Positions 19,901 through 34,900 of a DNA stretch of 64,000 nucleotides are shown here, one piece after another. Numbering within the stretch: the first letter of the stretch is position 1; every line of letters starts with the position of its first letter. The notes beneath the pieces are model-generated. The model saw nothing but the letters and a program-made list of their open reading frames with translations, searched no databases and had not been told where the DNA came from. The stretch comes from Verrucomicrobiota bacterium (lineage in GTDB: Bacteria; Verrucomicrobiota; Verrucomicrobiia; Verrucomicrobiales; Verrucomicrobiaceae): contig JANYCZ010000034.1 in the NCBI GenBank assembly GCA_025360015.1, positions 1-64,000 on the forward strand, in the 5' to 3' direction. The position numbers were made by a program, and so were the translations under genes.

Positions 19901-22900
19901 TATTCGTCCACGACGACAAGCGGCAGCCCTGTCGTGAAGGTGTCCAGCACGGCGAAACTGCTCGTTGGTGCAGGGGTTTCAGGGGCGGGGATTCCGGGGG
20001 GGGCCACCGTTGCCGCGATCATTGACCCCACGACTTTTGTGCTCTCCGCCAGCGCCACTTCGCCAGGCACCGTCAACTTGACGTATTCCAGTTTGGGCCG
20101 CCTTGATCTTAACGGCGGCACGAGTACTTTCAATGTTGCTCCCATCCTGGTGAATGGTGTGAACGTGGCACCGCTGCAGGCCACGCTTAACCTCAACGTT
20201 CCGATCATTAATGGCGCCATCACCAAGAGCGGTGCCGGGCTGCTGCAACTCAACGCCCAGAGCACTTTCGCAGGAGGTATCAACGTCACCAACGGCGGTC
20301 TGATCATCGGCAGCAGCAGCATTGGATCAGCCGTGGGGGCTGCTGTTACTAGTGGGCCGCTGGGGACTGGAACACTGTCGCTCGCTGGTGGGACGACGCT
20401 GGTTTCCACCGCAGCTACCAACCTGTTGGGCAACACCGTTGTTTCCTCTGGCGATCTGTTGTTCGATGGCGCGAACAGTCTCACGCTTAATGGTGACGCC
20501 ACGCTGGCAGCCACGGCCAATATCACCGTGGCGCTGCCGACGATGACGGCTTCATTTGGCGGCAAAATCTCCGGGGCCCATACGATCAATAAAAACGGTC
20601 TTGGCGTGCTGGCTTTCTCCAATGCGTATTTGCCCAGCGGTGTGCTCAACAGCAGCACGATGTCGGGTACGATTAATGTGAACAACGGCACCTTGCGCCT
20701 CATCGGACCTACCGGTGCGGCGAGTCCGAGTCCGCTTGGAAGCATGACGATCGTCCTCAAAGGCGGCACTTTGGATCTGCGCAGCAACGGCGCCTCATCT
20801 TACGGCAGCATTCTGCTGGGCAACAACGTCAGCGTGGATGCGTCGCAGTCCACGGCCACCATCTCAATGGACCACACGACGAATCTGCCAAACTATGCAA
20901 CCACACCGGCCAACACCAACAACACTGTCCAGATGGGAACACTTGCAATGGCGGGTGGGCAGACCCTGGTCGCCAGTGGTTCGAGCGGATATAATCTGCG
21001 CTTTACCGGGGGTAATTATACCGGATCCGGCACCATCAGTTTTGCGCCAGGACTGGGAACAACTTTGACAGTTGGAGGGGGGTTCACCAGCACGCTGGGC
21101 TACGCCAACACCGGTGCGGGCACGCTGCTGCTCGGTGGCAACAACATCAACTCCAGCAACACCATCATCACACCGTCCTCCTTGATCGGTGCTGCTCCGA
21201 CTGTGAACACCGTGAACACTCCGTTTGGCACCGGTTCAGTGACGCTCAACAGCGGAGTGAGTTTCCCTATTGTGCCCATTGGTGGCTTGCCACAGCAGGG
21301 GTCCCCCCCCCCTGGTTACACGCAGGGCGGTTTGACGGTCAGCTATTATTCGGGTGGTTCCAGCAATCTGAATTCTGCGTTTAGCTCAGGCATGACCCCT
21401 GGCGCGGTTCTCACGGGCGTGCTGCCAACGGATGTCAATTTCAACAACCGGCCTGCGATTGTGACCTCACTCGCTGGGACGCAGGAAGTGTTCTCCGGAC
21501 TGCTGAAAATCACTGCGGCAGGTGATTATAACTTCCAGATGACTGCTAAGCAGGGCATGCTGATCATTGACGGTGTTCCGGTGGCTGGCGTCAATGCTGA
21601 TCTCACCAGTACAGCGGGGAGTATGGCGCTGAGTGCGGCTGGTACGGGTTCCATCCATTTGTCTGCGGGTTTCCACACGATCGTGCTTAAATCCAATAAT
21701 CCCCTTAACAGCACAACCACGAGCGGTGGCGTGCAATTGTTGTATGGTGGACCCGACACCGCTTTGAATAATCTGGCCACCGGTATTAACACCGTGCCGA
21801 CGATTCCGGCGGCCAATCTACAGGCGATTCCCTCCTCGGCTCTTTACTGGACGACTGCTGCAGCTTCCGGCGCCAACAATTACAATAGCGCAGCCCAGAT
21901 CAACAACGCATTCATCACGCCGGCCTCGGCCATCGTCACGCTTGATGGTCAGGGTACGGACATCAACAGTACGGTGGCCAGCCTCAATCTGGGCAACAGT
22001 TCTCAATTGAACGTCAACAACCAGTTGGGAACGGGCTGGATGGGCGTACTTGGAACCACCACGGTTGGCACGGGTGTGACCGTCTCTCCCAATACGGGTA
22101 AATTGTACCTGATAGGTGGAATTTCTGATGGCGGCAACGGACTGACAAAAGTCGGCGATGGCACATTGATCCTCGGGGCGAGCAGTTCGTTCACCGGAGC
22201 ATTTACGGTGAAACAAGGCTTCGTGCAGCTCACGGATCCAACCTCCCTTTCCACCGGCAGCAACATCATCACCCGGTTCGTTCAGCCTGTCTCCGCTGTT
22301 ACCTCCACCACCGTGTTGAACAATAACGTCGTAACCGTGGCCGACACTTCGATTTTGAAAGTGGGGATGGCTGTCACTGGCACCGGCATTAATGCTGGGG
22401 CTTTCATTTCCGCCATCACCAGTGGCACGACTTATACCCTTTCTGCCAATGCCACCGCTGCTGGCAGCAGCACCCTTACTTATGACCCCTCCAGGCTCAC
22501 CATCGTCGGCACGCCGTCACAAAACTCACAAACGGTCCTCGTGTCCTCGACGGCAGGTCTTGCTGTGGGCATGGCGGTTTCAGGGGGCATCATCACCCCC
22601 GGATCGTATATCACTTCCATCACGAGCAGCACCACATTCCTGGTCTCACAACTCACCCAAAATGTGGGCGCTTCGACGGTCAGCCTTACCTTCAACACGG
22701 ACACTTATGGCGCGCTCGATTTAAACGGAGTTAGCAGTGTGGCGGGGAACATCACTTTGAATGGTGTGTCCCCCATCTTCCGCAACAGCACCACTCCGGC
22801 GGCTTTGTTTAATAGCAGTTCCACCGCCGCCAGTGTGGCGGGCAGCATCTCCATCGGTACCGCCGCCGCACCCCTGGCCACGGCCATCGGGGGCTTTGGG

Positions 22901-25900
22901 GACATCACCCTCAACGGGCTGGTTCAGGATGGCGGCACGGCGGGTGTGGCATGGAGCAAGGTGGGGTCGGACACACTGACTTTAAACGGTGCAAACACCT
23001 TCACGGGTTTGCTGACCATCAGCGGCGGCATTCTCAAGTTGGGAAACGCCGGCGCTCTCGGTGGGTTTGGCACAACAAGCATCAGTTCCACTCTGGCCAG
23101 CGGAAGTGCGAACGTCACGGTCACCTCGACAAGTGGACTCTATGTGGGCCAGCAGCTCAGTGGTACTGGTGTTCCTGCGGGTGCATTTGTCTCCAGCATC
23201 ACTAATGGCACCACTTTTGTGATGTCTGCCAATGCAACGGCTTCGGGAGCTAACAGCTTGAATTACGCAACGGGAGGCACGGTTGTCGCTAGCGGCAGCA
23301 CCATGGACCTGAACGGTTCCATTGTCACCAATCTGGAGGCACTTGTGTTGAACGGCGCCGGAATCACAGGGCTGGCCCAATCCAGCACGCTGGGTGCGTT
23401 GATCAACAGCAACGCCACTGCTGCAAGTTATGCCGGCAACATCGCCCTCGTTTCTGCTTCCAGCATCAATACCTCGGGTGGGAACATCACTCTGGGCGGT
23501 ATTGTCAGCGGCCCGGGCCTGCTGACCAAGTATGGCAGCAACACGCTCAACCTAACCGCCGTCAACACGATGACGGGTGGACTGACGGTGAACGCGGGAA
23601 CCGTGACGGTCAGCGGCACGGGCATTTTGTCTGGCGGCGGCGGCACCACCACCGTCAATCCCACCGCCACGCTCAACTTGGACAGCACCGGCACCAGTCA
23701 GAACAATCGTTTGAACAGCCGTCCGCTGACATTAAGTGGTGCCAGCTTCAATCTCAAAGGCAGCACCACCGCCACGACGACGGAAGTGACGGGCCAGACC
23801 TTGATCATCAACCCGGGTGGCTCATTGGTAGTGCTGAGTGGTGCATCCACCACGGGGGGTACGGTGTTTTCCAATTCAGGCCTGGCACGCGGTGGCAATG
23901 GTACGGTCTTGTTCCAAGGCGTAAATCTGGGCACCGCTGCTGCAGCCAACAATGTCAGCAACATCATTTTCACCTCCGCCCCCGGTCCCACCGGACAAAG
24001 CGGCGCAGCAGGGACAACGACTCGCGGCATCCTCCCTTGGGCCGTCATTTCACCCGACAATGGCACCACCTTCAGCTTTGCGGCTCCGAGTCTTGCCGCC
24101 AGCCTCGGCCTGCAGGCACTGGGTGCCGCAGATCGTGTGAATGACACACTCGCCACGGCGAATGCCAACGTGTATTTCACCACCGGCACCACAACCGCTG
24201 GGGCCAACACGACCACCACGCTGAATTCATTGACCTTCACGGGCGGCACTCTGGCGTTTTCTGCGGGCTCCAAGCTGATTCTTTCCAGCGGCGGTATTCT
24301 TGCAACGGCTGCGGCTGTCAACATCACCGGATCCACCGGTGCTACCTTGACCACCGCAACTACCAACGGCCTTAACACGGAGTTGATCGCTCACGCCATG
24401 AGTGGCAGCACCCTCACCATCAGCCCCTCGATTTACCTGTCGGCTGGTGGTCTGACCAAGGCGGATGCAGGAACCTTAGTGCTGAATGCGCAGGAAACGT
24501 ATTTGGGCAATACGACCGTCAACGGCGGCACCCTGCGCCTGAATGGGGGCTCCACGCCGCTTGCCTCCTCCAGCACCACAAACGGCAGTCCCCTTGTAAG
24601 CGTGTCTTCTACCGTTGGACTGCTAATAGGTGACACCGTGACTGGCACGGGTATTCCCGTCGGTGCTAAAGTGACTGGTATCGTTGACAGTACCCATGTA
24701 GCCCTTTCGGCCAATGCCACGAGCACGGCCACGAGCACGCTGACGTTCACCGGGCAGACCCTGTTCTCGCCTTTCACCACCGCGCCCAGTGCTGGCAGCC
24801 TGACCTCAGGCCCTTCGACCCAGGTGTTGCAGGTCAACAATGGCGGCACCTTGGATCTCAATGGCATCAATCAGTCCGCAGCCATTCTCAACAGTGCCGG
24901 AACACTCCCTGGCACCGGTGGCACCATTGTGAACGGGTCCGCCACTGCGGCGACTCTTCGCATCGGCATCAGCGCGAATAACACCTGGGCGGGCAACCTC
25001 AGCAGTGGCACCGGGGTGATCAACCTTGTGCGTGATGGCAACTCTGTCTGGACGGTGGAATCTGCCAATACGATGACCGGCACGCTAGCGCTGCAGGGCG
25101 GTTCCACCGTGCTGCAAGACGCGGGCGCTTTTGCCTCTGCCACTGGCGTCACCATCAACCGCGCCGGCCTGGTTTGGAATGACACAGGGCTGCAGGCTGC
25201 GACCCGTCTCCTGAGCACCGCGACCATGACCCTCAATGGCGGCGGCTTTGTCTTCAATGCACGCTCGGGCACGAATGGCACCGCCCAGTTTGGCAACATC
25301 ACACTTGCGGGTGGATCCTCCTATCTGGCAGCCAATCCGACCAACGGTACGGCGACCTTGAACATTGGCACCATCTCCTCACGCGCCACGGGAGCCACAC
25401 TGACCTTTGCCGGCAATGTGGGTGACAATGGGCGCATCGTCATGTCCTCCGCACCGGCTCTGACCAATGGGATCATCGGTGGTTGGGTCGTGGCGCTTGG
25501 CATTGACCCCATCTCTGGTGGTGGCACGAATGCCGAGTTTGCGACATATGATCCCGCCTCTGGCATACGGCTGGCGGGCAGTTATGCCACCGTTTTCAAC
25601 AGCGGCTTCATTTCCGCTAGTCCAGCCCTTCAAAGCACCAATGTTCGCCTGGGCGGTTCTGTCACCCTGGCTTCAGGCGGTGCTACGTTCAATTCATTGA
25701 CCATGAACAATGCGGGGATCACGGTGAATTTCACCAATGCGGCGGACACCCTCGTTTTGACCAGCGGCGGCATCCTGGCAGGCCTCGACAACAACGCGCG
25801 TATCATCGGCACCGCTTTGCTCCCAGGGGTCTTAACGGCCGGCAGTGGTCAGTCGGAGCTGTTTATCCACAATGGTGCGAACATCCTGACCATCAATTCG

Positions 25901-28900
25901 GTGATCGCGAACAACAACACCGCGCTCAACGTGGTGCTCGACGGCCTGAGCCAGACAGGAAACACCCCGACCATCACCTTCGCCAACGCCAATACCTACA
26001 CTGGCACGACCTACGTGAACGGGGTGATTTTGAACCTGAAATCGACCTCCGGTTCCGCCATCGCGGGCAATTTGACCATTTCCGGTGGCACCACCGGCAC
26101 GGATTCCCTTCCGATTGCCAATGCCAGCGTTGTCCTGCAGTTGAGCAACCAGATTGCGGCGACCTCTGCGGTGACCATCAATGGCGGTTCACAGCTCAAC
26201 CTGAACAACTTCAACAACATCATCTCCAGTCTGAACCTGACCAATGATGGTGGTGGCAACGGCAACAACGGCCCCGGTGTGGTGACCGGCTCCGGCACGC
26301 TGGCCGTGGTGGCCACGCGGCCACTGGTAGCCAGCACCACTTTGAACAGCACCACGCTGACGTTTTCCACCGCACCGGGTGCCACGCTTGCTGCTGGCAC
26401 GGCCATCAATGGCCCGGGCATTCCGGCTGGAACGACGATCGTAGGCGGTTCTGGCTCTACCTACACCTTGTCAAACGCCGCCACTGCGACGGGTTCCATC
26501 TCCATCGCCGTTAATGCCACTACGACGGCGGGTTCCAATGTGTTGACCTTTGCGGTTCCACCCAGTGTGGGCACCCTTGCTGCGGGCACCCCCGTCAGTG
26601 GTCTTGGCATTGCGCCAGGGACCACCATTGCCAGCGGCTCCGGCAGCAGTTACGTGCTCTCGCAGAATGCGACCACTACCGTGAGCGGTGCTCCGGTGAT
26701 TGGTGGCATCATCTCCAGCAGCAACGTGGCCAATGCCAACAGCATTCCCGTCATCAATGGATTCCTGGACGCCAGCGCCGGAGTGACATTCAATCCCGTC
26801 TCATCCACCCTGCTTCCTGGTCAGATTGGGCTCGAACTCAATGCCGCCATGAACACCGGCTTTATCGTCATGAACAGCACGGGCGTGCTGGGCATCGGCG
26901 GGCAGAATCTCTACAGCGGCATCACCCAGGTCAATTCCGGCACCCTGGCGTTCGGCCAAAACGGTGCCTTCATCGGAAATTCGCAGGTGAACCTGGCCGC
27001 AGCGGCGGCCCTCGACGCACGTGGTCTGGCCGCCACGGTGGGTTCGATCACCGGAACCGGCACGGTCACCAACTACAGTTTGAACTCGCAGGGCACCGTC
27101 GTGACCGGTTTTGACAACACCAGCAGCACCTTCTCAGGCCTCTTCAACAGTCTATTTGTCAATGGCCTGCTCAATGTGACGAAGGTCGGCAGCGGCAACT
27201 GGAATCTGGCTGGTAACAACAGCGGCACTGTGGTGTCCAACACGTTCACGGTGAACCAGGGGGCGGTTACGCTGAATGCTGGTGCCAACGAATCGCTCAA
27301 CTTCCGCAATTACACGCTCAATGCGGGGGGCGTTCTCAACATCGACGACAGCACGAACAATGTTTCCAACCGTCTGGGAGTCAATGCCGCAGGAGTGGCG
27401 GGTCTCTATACGGATGTGAGCACGACTTCCACCAATCGCACCACCAATCTGCAGGGTGGCCAGTTGAATGTGACAGGGTCCAGTTCAGGACTGCTGACAG
27501 AAAACCTGGGCCTGGTGAACATCCAGAACGGTGCCAGTATTCTCACGATCACTCCGGGCGCGGGCGGCACGAACATCCTCAAGTTTAACGCCATGAACGC
27601 CATCAGCAACAATGGCGCTCTGGGTGGAACCTTGCTGTTGCGCGGCACCAGCCTGGGGGCAACTGCGGCGGCAGGTGTCGCAAACTTTGCTGTGGTCACC
27701 ACCACACCTGCCTTGATTGGCGCGGGCGGAACAGTAGGCACGACCACCATCAGCATTCGCCCGGACATCCTTGGAGATGTGTCGCTCACCGGAAGTGGAA
27801 CCGGCTTTGTGACCTACATTGGCAGTGCTGGCGCGGTCGGCGGCACAGGGGGCAACGGCTTCCGCTTGCTGACGACTACGGAACTGGCGACCACCCTGGG
27901 CACGCAGCCACAGGTGGCTCCTTTCACCGCCATCTCTCCCAACACCAACGTCTCTCTGAGCTCCACGCAGCGCATGACGGTGAGCACCACCATTAACAGT
28001 CTCGTTCTGGCTTCTGGCGGCGGCGTTTTCTTTGCGGGTGGCAACATCTCCTCCACCAGCAATCCAGCGGGAACCGTTTACTATGCCAATGGCGGACTGG
28101 AAACCCTCACGGTCAGCAGTGGTGGCATTCTGGCACTGGCGGGCAACACCGGCCTCACCGGTGGCATTGTGACCGCTGCCGCCAACAATCAACTGATCTT
28201 CCAGACGGTGAGCGATCTTGCCGTGCGCAGTTATCTCAATGGTGGGACTCAAGGGCTGGTCAAGTCCGGCGCAGGTGCGCTGATCTTGGGCAAAGCCAGC
28301 CTGGTCACCGGAACGACCACGGTCAATGCGGGGACACTGGTGCTCAATGCCGGCAACAACACACTGCTGGTGACACCTACCGCCAGCATTGCCACGGTGT
28401 ATGACCTGCGCCTCAATGGCGGTTTGGTGGACTTGAAGGGCAATGCGCAGGCAGTCGGGAATTTGACCAGCAACGCCACGGCCAATGTGGGAGGCACAAC
28501 CACGGCACTGCCCAACTCCGGAGGCAGCATCACCAACACCGGCGCTTTGGCCAATTTCGTCATGGACGAGCCCAACAACGTCACAGACGCCTTTGGCGGC
28601 GTCATTGGAGGGGCCATTAATTTCTACAAGCAGTCAGCTTCAGGAGCCAATCCCTCCAACCTCATTCTCACCAGCGCGCAAACCTTTGCCGGCTCCGCCA
28701 ATGTGCTGGGTGGAACGCTGACATTGCGTGACAACGGTGCCATCACGGCAGCCACCATGGTGAACATCCAGTACGGTGCGCTGGTGCTGGACAACCAGGG
28801 ATTGACCGACAGCTCGACACGTCTGTCGTCCTCGGTCCCGATCAACCTTCTGGGCGGCAATCTCTCGGTCAATGGCCGACAGGTGTTTGACGCGCAGACC

Positions 28901-31900
28901 CTCGGCACCGTGACTTTGGTGCAGGGCACATCGACCATTCAGATCAATGAATTTGGCAATGCCAACTCCGGCGCCTACGCGCTCACCTTGACTAATTTGG
29001 CGCGCAATTCCGCCAATGGGGGAGTGGTTAACTTCGTGGCAGGCGGCGGCCTGACTCTGGCTGGAAACACCAGCACCACCAGTGCCGGTGCTCAGCCGCA
29101 GGTGTTCATCAGCCAGATCAACGGCACCTCCTTCAACCAGGCAAGCATGGTCAATGGCATCATCGGCGGCTGGGCGGTTGTAGGCGGGTCAGAGTTTGCC
29201 TCCTACACGGATGCGCTGGGCGTCAGTCAGTTGAGCAACGCCGCCGCTGGCTACCTGAACAACTACAGTGGTGATATTACGGCAGCTAACAATGTACAGA
29301 ATGTGAATGATGGCACGTCCCGCACGATCGCCGCGTCGAAGACGATCAATTCTTTCCGCACAACAGGTGCCATTACGGACACGCTAGGCAGTCTTGGCAC
29401 CGGGGTGGTGTTGAACATCTCCAGCGGCGGCTTCCTCACCAATGTGGCCGGTGTGGTCAACTTCACAGGGGCGGATTCGGGTGCTTCGATCACATCAGGC
29501 ACCACGGATTTGTTTACTTGGATCAATGCGAACACCACCAATTTAAACACCGTCATCAGCGGTGCCATTGGTCTGGTGAAGTCTGGTCCGGGCACCCTGA
29601 ACCTGCAGCCTTCCGCCAGCATGGCGGCGACGACGACCAGCGGATCGACGGCGCTGACTTTTGCCACGGCACCCAGCGTGACTCTGGCGGCTGGTACGCC
29701 CATCAGTGGAGCGGGCATCGCACCGGGGACAACGATTGTCAGCGGCTCAGGTACTTCTTATGTCCTCTCGCAGAACGCGACCGCTGCTGGAACCAACACA
29801 CTGCAGTTTGGCATCTCCAACTCCTACACCGGAGTCACAACAGTCAACGGCGGCGGCACTTTGAACAGCGGCCTGCTGACTCTGGGTGGCTTGCAGGGAG
29901 TGATCGCCATTCCAGGGGATCTGCGGATCAACAGTTCCACCGTCACGGAGAACGTCTTTGCAGGCCAGATCGCCGCCGCCAGCAACGTCACACTTAACGG
30001 CACCGGCGTGCTCAACCGCATTGGTTCCAACACACTCGCCAGCCTCACCTTCGCTGGCAATGGCGGCACCACGGCTCCTACGGTCAACATCAACACGCTG
30101 ATCCAAAGCAACATTGTCACGACTGCAACGAATGCAGTGACGGTTCAGAACACCGTGGGTCTTGCCATTGGCCAGCTGGTGACTAGCAGCGGTAACTTCT
30201 TGCCAGCGGGCACCACCATCACCGGCATCAATGCTGCGACCAATGTCATCACCCTTTCCAACAATGCCACGGCTGGCACCAGCAATCTCACCTTTGGTGG
30301 CAGCCTGACGCTGTCGGCCGCTAATGCGATCACTTCTGTGAATGACAACTACGGCACTACGCCAACGGTTGCCATCGGTGCAGGCTCCCAGGGCATCATT
30401 CTGAGCAATGCCGCGCCGGTGATCAATGTGTCCGGTATTTCGCCGATGGGATTGCTTCTGAGCGCACCCATCTTGAGCGCCGCAGGCCAGATCAATAAAA
30501 CGGGCGTCGGCTCGCTGATTCTCAATCCCTCTTCCACTTTCGCTGCCACGGCCCCTACCGGCACCTGGACGACCTCCAGCACCTCGGTGACGGTTGCCAG
30601 CACAGCGGGGATGGTGGTTGGTCAGGTCGTGACCGGGACGGGCATTCCTGCCGGGGCAACCATTACCGGCATCACCAGCGCTACAGCCTTCACGCTTTCG
30701 GCGACTCCGACGGCTGCGGGCACTGCGGCCGCGGTTAGCTTCACGGGGGTGAACCCATTCACCAGCGGGATAAAAATCACTGACGGCACCGTGATCGTGG
30801 ACAGCAACAACGCCATCGGCTCCGGAGCCTTGGTGATCGGTGATGCCACCACGGCCAACACCGTCCCCATCACCCTCCAATCGGGCACCTCAATCCGCAC
30901 TTTGAACAATGTTCTGACGCTTAACCGTGACCTCACCTTTGGAGGCAATCAAACCGTTAACGGCCTCACTTTGAATGGCACGATCAACATGGGGGCGGCC
31001 ACTCGCACCTTGACCGTGACGAATCCTCTGGTGACCGCGACGCTCAATGGAGTGCTCTCGGGAGCAGGCCTCACCAAGGCAGGAGATGGCATTCTTGTGC
31101 TGGCTCCGCAATCAACGGGAGCCATCAGCCTGACAGGTGCCGCTGCCACGACCACTTCAGGCTCCACCACTTTGACTCTTGCGGCTGCAAATGCCAGTCT
31201 TGCAGCCGGGATGCTGGTGCAAGGTCCCGGGATCGCCCATGGCACGACCATTTCCAGCATTGCTGGAGCTGTGATCACCCTTTCTAGGGCGGCGCTCACG
31301 ACGACCAGCAATTCGACGGTGGCCTTTGGCAGCCCCCAGGTTTACGCACCTCTTGCGGGTGGCACGGGGACAACTTCTCTGAGCCTTTCCCCTGCACAGG
31401 TCGCCAGTAATTTGGTGGTCGTGGGAGCCAGCGTCACGGGGTCTGGCGTGGCCGCTGGAACAACGATTTCAGCCATCAACACCAGCACAGGTGCGGTAAC
31501 CCTCAGCACTGCATTGCTGGCAGATGTCACCGGCCAGAATCTGACGTTTGGCGGTGCCTCGGCTGTTACGACCTGGAACACCTATACAGGTGCTACCACA
31601 GTGAACGGTGGTCTGCTCAAACTCGGGGCGGCAGGAGCTCTTCCTTCCACCACGGCACTGGTAGTCGCTGCCACTGGCGTGGTGGACCTGGCAGGATTCT
31701 CCAACATCATCGGTTCGCTGGCGGGTGACTCTCCTACAACAGGTGGCTTGGTGACCAACTCCTCCGCCAGCCCGCTGACGCTGACCATTGGCGGTGACAA
31801 TACCAGCACCATTTTCGGTGGCAGCCTCTCTCAAGGGACATCCTCAGGCGCGGTTTCCCTGGTCAAAAACGGCGTCGGCACGACCACGCTGAACGGCTCC

Positions 31901-34900
31901 AATACTTACACCGGCTCCACCACGGTCAATGGTGGGGTTCTTTCGGTGAATACTGTGGGGGATCTGGCTCCCAGCTCATTGGGTTATGCAGCACTCTTTT
32001 CCAAGGTCAATCTGGGTGGCGGCACCTTGAGTTTCAATGGCCTGGATCCTACGCGCAGCACCACGACGCGGGTGATTAATCTGACGGCATCCAGCATCCT
32101 GGATGCCTCTGGCACCACGCCCTTCGTGCTGACCAACACCTTCGCCGGCACCACCGTGGCTGTTACTGCCAGCAACGGGCTGACGACGTCAAATTTCACG
32201 ATCAATGGTGGTAACATCACCTATGCATCGGTGCCGACAGTCACCATCTCCGGGGGTGGTGGATCGGGGGCCACGGCCACGGCCATCTTGAGTGGCGGCA
32301 CTTCCGGCACGGTCATTGGCATCACCATCACCAATCCCGGCAACAGCTTCACCACCGCGCCGAGCATCTCCTTCGCCGGTGGCGTTCAGACAGGTGGCAC
32401 CATAGCTCCGTCGGGCACTGGTAATGCAAGCAGCTTCCCCGTTGTCACTCTGGCTGCTACGGCCCCTTCCTCCCTGGTGGTGGGCACTCAAATGTTTGGT
32501 CAGACCGTGACCGCCGTCAACGGCACGCAGGTAACACTTGGCGGCAGCGCCAATCAGTCGGTCAGCACCAGCACTGTCGTGCCGTTTGGCAGCACCGTGG
32601 GCGTGGCCTCCAGTCTGACGACCTCCCCGACGGTGACTTTGATCTCTGCCGCCCCCTCGACCCTGGTCGTCGGTTCCACCTTGCTGGGACGGACGGTGAC
32701 TGCGGTCAGCGGAACGACCGTCACGCTCTCTGGCAACGCCAGCACGGCGCTAACCAATGCCAACACCCTTTATGCGGGGGCCAGCGTGATTGGGGCCGGT
32801 CAGAATCTCACCTTGCAGGGCAGTGGCAGCGGTACCATCGGGGGTTCTATTGCCATCACCACCGGCGGCGTGACCAAGACCGGTACCGGAACTTGGACAC
32901 TGAGCGGCATGAGCAACTACACCGGTGCCACGAACATCAATCTTGGCACCGTGGTGCTGAACCAGGCAACGCCGACGCCGACGACGCCGGGTCTGGGAAA
33001 CACAGCCATCACCGTGGCTCAAGGTGCCAAGCTGAATGTCCAGGGAAGCTATTACGCCGGCACCACCACGGCAGCGGGGGCAGGGGCGTCACTGACTCTC
33101 AATGCCGGTTCCGCCTTCAATTTGTCTGACGGCACCATTGGTGCTTTAACCTTGCAGCAAAACGCCACAGGCCCCGCCAATGGGCTGGTCATCGGTAGTG
33201 CTTCGGGGGTGCCCGTCACCATGTCTTTTGACATCAACTCCGGCGGGACTTCGCAGGTGGACTCCATTGCGGTCAGCAGAGGTGTTTTGGTGAACGCCAG
33301 CGGCGCTGAAATAGCCATTGTTCCGCTGAGCACCGCCACTTCCATTGCTGTTGGATCATACACACTTATCTCCGGCAGCTCCCTTACCGGCGGCGGCAAC
33401 CTCAGTCTGACCGCCAACGGCCTGATCCTGGGCGCGAACGCTTATACCTACGCTTTGTCCAGCACCGCCAACAGTGCAGTGCTGACCATCACGGCTGCCA
33501 CTGTAAAGAACTGGTATTGGACTGGCGCCACCAACACCCTCACGGATACTGCGACCAACTGGTCTAGCACTGTTAGTGGGGGCACCAGCGGCAATCCCGG
33601 AGTGGTCGACAATGTCTTTTTCACCGCCACCACCGCCTCCAATCTGGGCGTGGTGCTGGGCGGCAACTTCGAAGTAGGAAGTTTGAACTTCACCGGATCA
33701 GGTACTGCCTCAACCAGTTCAGTCACGATTGGTGGCGGCGCATTCAATTACAAACTGCTCATCAACGCGGGCGGGATCAACGTGGCTTCTGGCTCCGCAA
33801 AGCACACCATCAATGCAGATGTGAAACTGGTGGCGAACCAGAAGTGGACGATCAGCAACTCCACCGCCAACTATCTTACCGTGAATGGCACCATCACGGA
33901 TGGCAATGTGGGCTATGCGCTCACGGTGGCGGGCACCGGCGCATTGAATCTCACCGGAGCCAACACCTTCTCCGGCGTGGTCACTGTGGACAGTGGAACG
34001 ACAGCTGGACCCGCTACGCTGATGACCCCCAATATCGGCCTCGGCGGTGTCAGCAGCAGCATCGGTGCTTCGTCCAATGCAGCCTCCAATCTTGTCCTGG
34101 GTGACAGCACTGGCGCTGGCACAGGATATCTGCAATACACCGGCACTGGTGTAAGCACGGACCGCCTCTTCACGCTTGGGGTCACCACTTCGGGCAGCAA
34201 CACCGTGGATTCCGCCGGCACCGGAGCCTTGAACTTCATCAACACGGGTTCAGTGGGTTTGACCGGCAGTGGCGCACGGACCTTCACGCTGGCCGCCACA
34301 ACGGCTGCGCTGACCAACACCTTTGTTCCGGTCCTCGGTGACAATGGCGGGGCCACCGCGGTCACCAAGACGGGTCCAGGAACCTGGGTGCTGGCACCTA
34401 ACAACGGCCTTACCGGGGTCGCCGCCATCATTAACGGCACGACCACCATCACGGCCAACACTACAGGTTTGACGGTCAATCAACTGGTTACAGGGGAGGG
34501 CATCCAGGCAGGCTCATTCATTACGAGCATCAATACCGTGGCGGGAACTTTCACCATCAATCAAGCGACAGCCACGGCACCGCCGGAAAACATCTCCATT
34601 AACAGCCCTGCCTTTAACACGTCTCAAATCTATGTGGGAGCGACCACCGATGCGCTGGGAAATCCAACGCCAGGCGGGCCTTACACGGTGAGTTCGATCA
34701 CGGATTCAGATGATTATGTGATTAGCAAGCCCGGCACCGCCACCCAGAACATCGCGTTCAATGCATCCTCAGGAAATGGCTTTTCGGGAGCCTTGAAGAT
34801 CTCGGGCGGCGTATTGAGCGTGGCCGACATCAAAATCGGCGGCATTACCAGTGCCATTGGTGCATCCAGCAATGCTGCCGCCAATCTGGTGCTGGATGGC

